Positions 27,656-33,339 of a stretch of 33,339 bases of DNA are shown here, piece by piece. The notes beneath the pieces are model-generated. The model was not told the origin of the DNA and did not search any database. It saw nothing but the letters and a program-made list of their open reading frames with translations. The stretch is from a virus. The stretch lies in the IMG/VR virus record IMGVR_UViG_3300025778_000008, positions 1 to 33,339 of that record. One strand, 5' to 3'. A program made the position numbers and the translations under genes. The number at the start of each line of letters is the position of its first letter. Positions within the stretch are counted from its first letter, which is position 1.

Positions 27656-28371
27656 TGTCTTTTATTGCAAATGCAGTTCGTGATTTAACAGGGGCAAATC
27701 AACAAGCCAAAGCTGCAACTGATGCTGCGAATACTCAAGCTGCAGCAGCTAAATATGCAGCGGATTTGCAAAACTCACAGTTTCAGCAAACTCAGCAGAA
27801 TTTAGCTCCTTATATGGGTCTTGGTACGGCAGCGATGCCTCAACTTATGAGCCTTTTAGGTCTTGGCCCACAAGGAAGTCAAGGGATTCAGTCTACTTTG
27901 GCTAATACTCCTGGCTATCAATTTACTTTAAATCAAGGACTTCAACAGTTACAGAATCAACAATCTGCGACTGGTCAGAATTTATCTGGGGCGCAACAAA
28001 AAGGGTTGCAACAATACACAACCGGATTGGCTCAAAGTAATTATCAACAATATTTGAATAATTACATGAATACGGTAGGAATGGGGCAAAACGCTGCTGC
28101 CGGTCTTGGTGGACTTGGTGCAGCCAATGCCTCATCAGTAGGGAATGCCCTAATGGGTGGAGCAAATGCAACTGCAGCAGGACAAGTCGCAGCAGGAAAC
28201 GCTCAATCTAATTCTTTAAATAGTTTGATGCAATTAGGATTGGGAGGAGCAGGAATTTATTCTCTTGGTGCTAAATCAGGATTGAACTCTGCAATAACTA
28301 ATTTATTTAGCGGTACTGGTGGAGCTGCTGCTACAGGCGGTGTTTCAGATGCAGTTTTAGCATTAGGGTAA
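27655..28371 (+). CDS. Ejection (DNA transfer) protein, P22 gp7-like
   Basis: 238 residues, Ala/Gln/Gly-rich. N-terminus MSFIANAVRDLTGANQQAKA, a helical Gln-rich stretch (FQQTQQNLAPYMGLGTAAMP), TPGYQFTLNQGLQQLQNQQS, then a Gly/Ala-rich C-half with a hydrophobic segment (LMQLGLGGAGIYSLGA). The TPGY.F....G...L....A..G motif is typical of gp7-like internal proteins, which exit the capsid into the host envelope before DNA. Overlaps the previous gene by one base (TAATG). Confidence 0.75.
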   Translation: MSFIANAVRDLTGANQQAKAATDAANTQAAAAKYAADLQNSQFQQTQQNLAPYMGLGTAAMPQLMSLLGLGPQGSQGIQSTLANTPGYQFTLNQGLQQLQNQQSATGQNLSGAQQKGLQQYTTGLAQSNYQQYLNNYMNTVGMGQNAAAGLGGLGAANASSVGNALMGGANATAAGQVAAGNAQSNSLNSLMQLGLGGAGIYSLGAKSGLNSAITNLFSGTGGAAATGGVSDAVLALG

Positions 28372-28382
28372 AGGATAAAAAT

Positions 28383-29924
28383 ATGCCAATAGATCCATCA
28401 ATAATCCCTACAAAACAAACCATTCCCGATTTCGGTGGGTTTGTGAATAATCTTATGAACTTGCAAAAGAACAATATTGCGGTTCAACAAGGCGATCTTC
28501 AACTTCAGCAACTTCAACAAGAGATTGCGTTAAATAAAGCATCTTCCAAAGCTATTCAACAAAACACGGACGAAAACGGAAATGTAAATATCCCTGGTGT
28601 TATTAGTATGCTTTCAAAGTCTCCAGAGGCAGCGACTAATTTAGCACCAACGATTACATCTTTACTTGGTCAACAAGGAACTCAACAAGAAAATATTAGC
28701 AAAAAACTAGGAAATCTGGTTCAAAAGAACACTATTTCTGGTCAGCGTTTGGGTGGATTAGTTGAAAAAATTAAAAAAGGTGGAACAGTCACACCTGAAG
28801 AACACGCAAAAGAAATGGCTAATTTAATTGCTGAAGGTGTATTAACTCCAGATGAGGCTCTTTTACATTTAAGAATGGCCCCTACTCCAACTGGAGACAA
28901 AAAGAAAGATCAAGATGCTTATCATAATTTTATTGAACAAGAATTATTTGCAACTCAAACTAATTCAGATCAAATAAACAAAATACTTGGTACTTTACAA
29001 CCTGGCGCAAATGGACAACCTCCGTCTGTTTACAACGCACTTACACAGACTTTAAACCCTGTACAGTTTGCTAATCCTAATCAAGCACAACCGCAGACTA
29101 ACTTAGCTCCTGGCGCACCTGGTACACCTTCTGGACAGTTTCCTAGCGCACCTCCACAAACTCAAGACCCAGTAGCATCTCAATTGATGTTCCCTGTTCG
29201 TCAACCTGGAACTAATTACGCACCATTGCCAAATGAGGATACAAAGACTCAAGAAGGCGGTCAATACGTCAGTAGTTTAATTGACAGAAAGAAAAACCTT
29301 GTCACAGACCGTAGAAACTTGGATGAAATGCTCAAACAAGTTGAAAAGGTCAAAGAGGAAACAATGCGGATTCCAGGCGGTGATTTGCCTGTAGTTGGTG
29401 GTGCAGTCAATCTTGCAAATAAAGGTATTCGATACGCAAGTAGCATGGTTGCAGATCCAAAGTATCAGCAATTGTCAAAAGACATTGCAAATATGCAGAT
29501 ATCCAATCTAAAAGCTGCCGGTGGTTCAATGGATACGGTTGCAGGACAGGCTCTACAGGCTCACGCAAACGGAAGTGAAGTCTATGATCCAGATGTACTC
29601 TTAAACATTGGAAGACGAGCAAAATCAGACATGAAGAATCTTGATCTTCAAACGGACGCAGCAACCAAGTTTATTAAGCGTTATGGCGCAAATAACATGG
29701 ACACATTTAAAAAGATTTGGGGTGATAACGCAGACAGTAAATTATTTGAAATGATGAATCATTACGAAGATAAGACAATGACGGATGAGCAGAAAAAGCA
29801 GAAACGTGATGAATTAGCTGGTATAACTCCTGGAATGTCTGCTGAGAAAAAGAAAGAACTATTAAAAGAATTCAAAGACAAGCACGAAGTTATTCAAAAA
29901 TTAGTTAACACAGGCGGTCTGTAA
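28383..29924 (+). CDS. Internal virion/ejection protein in the P22 gp20 position
   Basis: 513 residues. Gln-rich helical N-terminus (NNIAVQQGDLQLQQLQQEIA), a helical body, a Pro/Gln-rich linker (about 215-290, NPNQAQPQTNLAPGAPGTPS) and a C-terminal helical domain (KGIRYASSMVADPKYQQLSK; HEVIQKLVNTGGL). No enzyme motif. Between gp7- and gp16-like genes it most likely forms part of the channel extruded across the periplasm. It overlaps the next gene by one base (TAATG). Confidence 0.65.
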   Translation: MPIDPSIIPTKQTIPDFGGFVNNLMNLQKNNIAVQQGDLQLQQLQQEIALNKASSKAIQQNTDENGNVNIPGVISMLSKSPEAATNLAPTITSLLGQQGTQQENISKKLGNLVQKNTISGQRLGGLVEKIKKGGTVTPEEHAKEMANLIAEGVLTPDEALLHLRMAPTPTGDKKKDQDAYHNFIEQELFATQTNSDQINKILGTLQPGANGQPPSVYNALTQTLNPVQFANPNQAQPQTNLAPGAPGTPSGQFPSAPPQTQDPVASQLMFPVRQPGTNYAPLPNEDTKTQEGGQYVSSLIDRKKNLVTDRRNLDEMLKQVEKVKEETMRIPGGDLPVVGGAVNLANKGIRYASSMVADPKYQQLSKDIANMQISNLKAAGGSMDTVAGQALQAHANGSEVYDPDVLLNIGRRAKSDMKNLDLQTDAATKFIKRYGANNMDTFKKIWGDNADSKLFEMMNHYEDKTMTDEQKKQKRDELAGITPGMSAEKKKELLKEFKDKHEVIQKLVNTGGL

Positions 29925-32524
29925 TGGGAACATTTGCTGATTTTCTTGATGACGTTGAGACTGAAAAGCCTCAATCTAAGAATGTTCCTGCACCGATCAG
30001 GAATAACAACCCAGGCGCACTCATGCCTGGTGGAAAGTTGGCACAGTACAAAACTCCAGAGGAAGGACTTGCAGCACTTGATAAGAACTTAGCAAGTTAC
30101 GGGAAAAAGGGTGTAAGCACTTTAGCGGATGTAATCTCTAAATGGGCGCCTCCTAATGAGAACGACACAAATGCTTATATTGCTCACGTTGCAAAAGTTG
30201 CAGGACTTGATCCAAATCAAAAGATTGATTTAAGTAATCCGTTGATTCGTCATCAAATATCTGCCGGAATTGTTCAGCATGAGAATGGAACTAAAGCCAT
30301 TTATCAACCGTCTGCACAAGCCAAATCAACTCCCTCAGACTTTGCCAGTTTCTTAGAAGATGTAGGAGAAACACCAAGTCAAGCTAAATCTGTAGCTCCA
30401 GTTGTCCAACAAGCCCCACAAGTAAGTCAGACTGCGCCAGTCGTTCAAGCTCCTGCAAGACAGATGAACGCAGGGGAAAAGATGTATCAAAACAGAATCA
30501 ATGCCTTAAAAGACTTAGGTATTGGTCTTTCATCATTGGCAGATGTGACAGTTGGTGGCGTACTTCCTGCGGTTGCCGGTCAAGTTACTTATCCAGTAGC
30601 TAGATTCTTACAACAAACCCCTGAACAGGCTCAAGCTACAACTGCTAAGGTTACTGGTGCTCTTGAGAAGCCTTTTGGTAAGACTTTTGGAGTTACCGAA
30701 ACTCCTGCTTATAAGAATGAATTGTCTCAAAATGCTCTAAACTTTATTGGTGAGAATATCAATAAAGGGGCGCAGTATATATCCGAGAAAACAGGAATTC
30801 CAACTGGGGACGTTCAAAGTTACATTAATTCTTTAACTTTGGCAGCCGGTAAGCCTGTAGGTCAAGCAATGGGTAAAGTTGGAGGTGCAGCATTAAATCA
30901 AGGTGCTAAGTTAGCCCAAGAGTTTAAAGAGGTTACAACTCCTCCAATGAAAACTGAAATTGCCCAACCTAGTGAGGTAATGGCAGGATCAACAGGCGCA
31001 GCAAAGACAACCACAAACCCCTATCCTAAGTTTACTGGTCAAGAAACTGGTAAGGGTGGAGAGTTCCCAATGGTGAAACTTTCCAACATTTCCAAAGATG
31101 TATCTCCTAAAGAGCAACAAACCAGAGCGCAAATTGCAACCGAAATCCTTGGGGACAAAGATGCGGTTAGAACTGGTGTAGTTACAGGAAATGAAGACAC
31201 TTTAAGAAACGAGCACACCGAGGCTAAATCTTCTAATCAAACTCCAAAAGCGCAAGTTTTAAGGGATCAACTGGCTAGAGAGCAAAATGCTTTGTCAAAT
31301 TATGCTCAAGATCGTATTAAAAACACTGGGGCAAGTCCAACTTTAACGTCTGATTACGAAAGAGGCCAAGCAATTAATGATGCCTTTGCCGGTGATCAAG
31401 GATTGACTGGATTCTTTAAGACTGCCAAAAATCAGTTATATGATGAGGCAAAAACAAAGGTTGGAGAGAATCCGATTAAGACAGGGCATGTTGATACTTT
31501 GCTTAACAACGAGCAATTTAGAGCCGGTCTTGGATTAAAAGGCAACGAAGGAGTTGCATCTAGTGCTGAAAAGCTAATTAATTTGGCTAAGACTATTGGA
31601 TTTGAAGATGAATTTGGCAATAAATATGCTCCAAACACTATTGGCGCATGGGATGCAGTTCGCAAGTCTTTAAATTCAGAATGGACAAAAGATAATGCGT
31701 CAGTGATTAGAAAGATTAACACTGCTATTGACAAAGATATAGCGGGGGCAGGAGGTCAGGAACTTTACAAAAAAGCCGATCAATTGCATCAAGCCGAAAA
31801 GACTTTGTTCTCGTCCAAGGGCATTAAATCAATCTTTGGTGATATTGATCCTAATGGAGTTCAGACTGGTACACCTTTTGAGAATATTCCTCAAAAACTT
31901 AACAGTATTCCCAAAGATGAATGGGCGCATATATTTGATACTGCTGACAAGATTTCTAAAGGCAAAATTGACGGCCCAATCAATAAAGAGACTGGATTGC
32001 CTAACTGGAGTATTGAAGTCCCAGAGGAAGTAAGGCAAAATGCTGAAAGGGCAAAAGCTGAGATTAAGGGCGCAATTGCCAGGGAAATCTACGAAAAAGG
32101 CTCAAAAAGGGCAGGAGTTTGGAATCAAAACGATGTGACTTCCATTCTTAATGCAAGAGCCGAAAAGATTAAGCATGCGTTTGATCCAGAAGAAATTAAG
32201 GCTTTTCACACTTTAAATGTTGGTGGTCAGATCATGCCTGGGGTTCATGGGTATGAAGGCGCAGGGTTACAAGAGCAAAGACTTGGGATGCTTGCAAGTC
32301 ATGCTCCAAAGATTGGTGCTGCAACTGGTGCAAGTATTGGTTCTGTATTAGGCCCAACTGGTACGGCAGTAGGTGGTTATTTAGGTCAAAGAGCAGGAAC
32401 TGCATTTGAGCAAAGTTCACTTGAAAAGGCTTTAAATAAAGCAGCGACTGAGACACAAAAAGAGATGAAAAAGAACGCACAAAAAGCTAGTATTTTGAAC
32501 CTCAGAGAGAACAAAAAGGATTGA
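29924..32524 (+). CDS. Large ejection protein with N-terminal murein hydrolase-like domain (P22 gp16 position)
   Basis: 866 residues. Residues about 22-125 form a compact domain: PIRNNNPGALMPGGKLAQYK, EEGLAALDKNLASYG, VISKWAPPNENDTNAYIAHV, then RHQISAGIVQHENG. This RNNNPG...WAPP.EN.T..Y pattern belongs to virion-associated lytic transglycosylase-like domains, which would open peptidoglycan during DNA entry. It is flanked by two similar short helices (FADFLDDVE; FASFLEDVG). A long helical body follows. Near the C-terminus a Gly/Ala-rich segment (IGAATGASIGSVLGPTGTAV) could insert in membrane. Confidence 0.75.
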   Translation: MGTFADFLDDVETEKPQSKNVPAPIRNNNPGALMPGGKLAQYKTPEEGLAALDKNLASYGKKGVSTLADVISKWAPPNENDTNAYIAHVAKVAGLDPNQKIDLSNPLIRHQISAGIVQHENGTKAIYQPSAQAKSTPSDFASFLEDVGETPSQAKSVAPVVQQAPQVSQTAPVVQAPARQMNAGEKMYQNRINALKDLGIGLSSLADVTVGGVLPAVAGQVTYPVARFLQQTPEQAQATTAKVTGALEKPFGKTFGVTETPAYKNELSQNALNFIGENINKGAQYISEKTGIPTGDVQSYINSLTLAAGKPVGQAMGKVGGAALNQGAKLAQEFKEVTTPPMKTEIAQPSEVMAGSTGAAKTTTNPYPKFTGQETGKGGEFPMVKLSNISKDVSPKEQQTRAQIATEILGDKDAVRTGVVTGNEDTLRNEHTEAKSSNQTPKAQVLRDQLAREQNALSNYAQDRIKNTGASPTLTSDYERGQAINDAFAGDQGLTGFFKTAKNQLYDEAKTKVGENPIKTGHVDTLLNNEQFRAGLGLKGNEGVASSAEKLINLAKTIGFEDEFGNKYAPNTIGAWDAVRKSLNSEWTKDNASVIRKINTAIDKDIAGAGGQELYKKADQLHQAEKTLFSSKGIKSIFGDIDPNGVQTGTPFENIPQKLNSIPKDEWAHIFDTADKISKGKIDGPINKETGLPNWSIEVPEEVRQNAERAKAEIKGAIAREIYEKGSKRAGVWNQNDVTSILNARAEKIKHAFDPEEIKAFHTLNVGGQIMPGVHGYEGAGLQEQRLGMLASHAPKIGAATGASIGSVLGPTGTAVGGYLGQRAGTAFEQSSLEKALNKAATETQKEMKKNAQKASILNLRENKKD

Positions 32525-32527
32525 TAT

Positions 32528-32935
32528 ATGAGTGGAATAATCCCAAACGGTAGGCAACAATTCTTTAATTCCAATGGTGGCCCATTGGCAGGGGGATTTG
32601 TCTATTACTACATCCCAGGCACAACAACATTCAAAAACACCTATCAGGATGATACTTTAACGACTCTCAACACCAATCCTATTGTTCTCGATGGAATTGG
32701 AAGTTGCCAGGCTTACGGTTCAGGATCTTACCGTCAGCAAGTCTATGATGTGAATATGAATCTGATCTGGGATGTTCAGACAGATGCGCCCCAATCTTTC
32801 TCATTTTCTGATTACACCATATCGGAATCTAACAGTAAGCTATTTTTCTATTTCCAAGGCACTCCGATAGCTTCCTTGGATCAGTACGGAAACTGGAAGA
32901 CTCTTGGATCTGTATATAGTGCAACAACCCCATAA
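32528..32935 (+). CDS. Stand-alone tailspike head-binding domain
   Basis: 135 residues: IIPNGRQQFFNSNGGPLAGG, VYYYIPGTTTFKNTYQDDTL, TNPIVLDGIGSCQAYGSGSY, RQQVYDVNMNLIWDVQT. This is the pattern of the N-terminal head-binding domain of P22-type tailspikes (about 110 residues). Normally it continues into a large beta-helix enzyme, but here the gene ends after a short linker. It probably trimerises on the tail hub and carries other proteins. It follows the ejection genes by three bases. Confidence 0.78.
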   Translation: MSGIIPNGRQQFFNSNGGPLAGGFVYYYIPGTTTFKNTYQDDTLTTLNTNPIVLDGIGSCQAYGSGSYRQQVYDVNMNLIWDVQTDAPQSFSFSDYTISESNSKLFFYFQGTPIASLDQYGNWKTLGSVYSATTP

Positions 32936-32944
32936 GGAACGAAC

Positions 32945-33268
32945 ATGGCAGGAACAACAATCGGGGCAAATGGCATATTACTGAGCAACTGGACAACGGC
33001 TACAAGACCAACCAGTCCGGTACTCGGTCAGATGGGATACAACTCTACTTTATACAACGTAGAGACTTGGAACGGTACTTCATGGACATTGGGCGGTGGA
33101 TCGGCAACCGGTGGTGGTACGGATACAGTATTTGTAATAAATAGTCAAACTATTACTACATCTTATACAATACCAACAGGAAAGAGCGCAAGCAGTACTG
33201 GCCCGATCACAATCAATTCTGGCGCAACAATAACAATTCCTAGCGGTAGTCGTTGGGTAATTTTATAA
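32945..33268 (+). CDS. Tail protein with shared C-terminal beta domain
   Basis: 107 residues. N-terminal part GANGILLSNWTTATRPTSPV, LGQMGYNSTLYNVETWNGTS and WTLGGGSATGGG is the TRP..P..GQ.GYN...N..E.WNG..W fibre motif. The C-terminal 45 residues (VINSQTITTSYTIPTG, then GPITINSGATITIPSGSRWV) match the 27060-27263 product. The motif order suits a fibre-tip protein. AAGGAACGAAC precedes the ATG. Confidence 0.65.
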   Translation: MAGTTIGANGILLSNWTTATRPTSPVLGQMGYNSTLYNVETWNGTSWTLGGGSATGGGTDTVFVINSQTITTSYTIPTGKSASSTGPITINSGATITIPSGSRWVIL

Positions 33269-33339
33269 GGATTAATTATGAGTTATGGATCAGGTTTAAT
33301 GGATGTAGTTCAGTCAAGTACGACTGGAGTTGCTCCTCA
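33213..33339. repeat. Terminal direct repeat, right copy (circularisation overlap)
   Basis: Exact copy of 1-127. Removing one copy gives a circle of 33,212 bases. Confidence 0.93.
33278..33339 (+). CDS. 5' fragment of the tail gene at 66-443 (same gene, duplicated by overlap)
   Basis: The first 62 bases of the gene fully present at 66-443, cut by the window end. It is not a separate gene. Confidence 0.9.
   Translation, partial: MSYGSGLMDVVQSSTTGVAP

Noticed and set aside
1-33339. CRISPR array, insertion sequence or transposase
   Set aside because: No regularly spaced direct repeats, no inverted-repeat-bounded transposase ORF and no DDE or tyrosine recombinase motif were seen.

Overview
This window looks like the complete genome of a small P22-like podovirus (Caudoviricetes) that infects a Gram-negative bacterium. 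The first 127 bases recur exactly as the last 127 bases, so the sequence closes into a circle of about 33,212 unique bases, cut inside the tail genes. A Gram-negative host follows from a two-component spanin pair, including an outer-membrane lipoprotein, and from the E. coli-like sigma-70 promoters. The virion set is the P22 order: terminase small and large, P22-type portal, scaffold, P22-type coat, gp4-like adaptor, gp10-like stabilisation protein, gp14-like GNAT-fold protein, and three large ejection-type proteins. An uncultured aquatic beta- or gamma-proteobacterial phage is plausible, but the host cannot be fixed from this sequence.

Layout. (1) 66-1812: small beta-rich tail/receptor proteins, continuing from 32528-33268 across the circle junction. 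(2) 1816-4056: lysis cassette with membrane proteins, 3TM-type holin, i-spanin with a fully nested o-spanin, GH24 endolysin, and a TraR/DksA-like zinc-finger protein. (3) 4053-7130, minus strand: a leftward early operon with ERF annealing protein, PD-(D/E)XK exonuclease, SSB and many very small ORFs, two of them single-pass membrane micropeptides. (4) 7131-7277: divergent control region. (5) 7278-11808: rightward early operon with Cro-like repressor, DUF1376 replication protein, zinc-ribbon protein, lipoprotein, NinB and NinG. (6) 11805-11874: a near-consensus late promoter with a 12-bp palindrome at the start site. (7) 11875-32524: virion genes, including two tandem decoration-like proteins and a PARP-like ADP-ribosyltransferase (ART) just upstream of terminase.

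How the parts work together. Two divergent early transcripts start near 7189 (leftward) and 7270 (rightward). They supply recombination (ERF + exonuclease + SSB, NinB, NinG) and replication initiation. The late promoter at 11805 can then drive everything rightward round the circle to the lysis genes, with secondary promoters before terminase (15132) and coat (19866). Most genes abut or overlap through ATGA, TAATG or TGATG junctions, so translation is heavily coupled. I found no integrase, excisionase or CI-type repressor anywhere in the closed circle.

Most unusual points: an A9 run that appears to join a soluble domain to a membrane C-terminus by a -1 shift, possibly with a non-AUG start; two genes whose promoters imply leaderless mRNAs; the ART in the head operon; structured non-coding segments before terminase, coat and an early gene; and a tailspike-type head-binding domain that stands alone, followed by separate small tail proteins.
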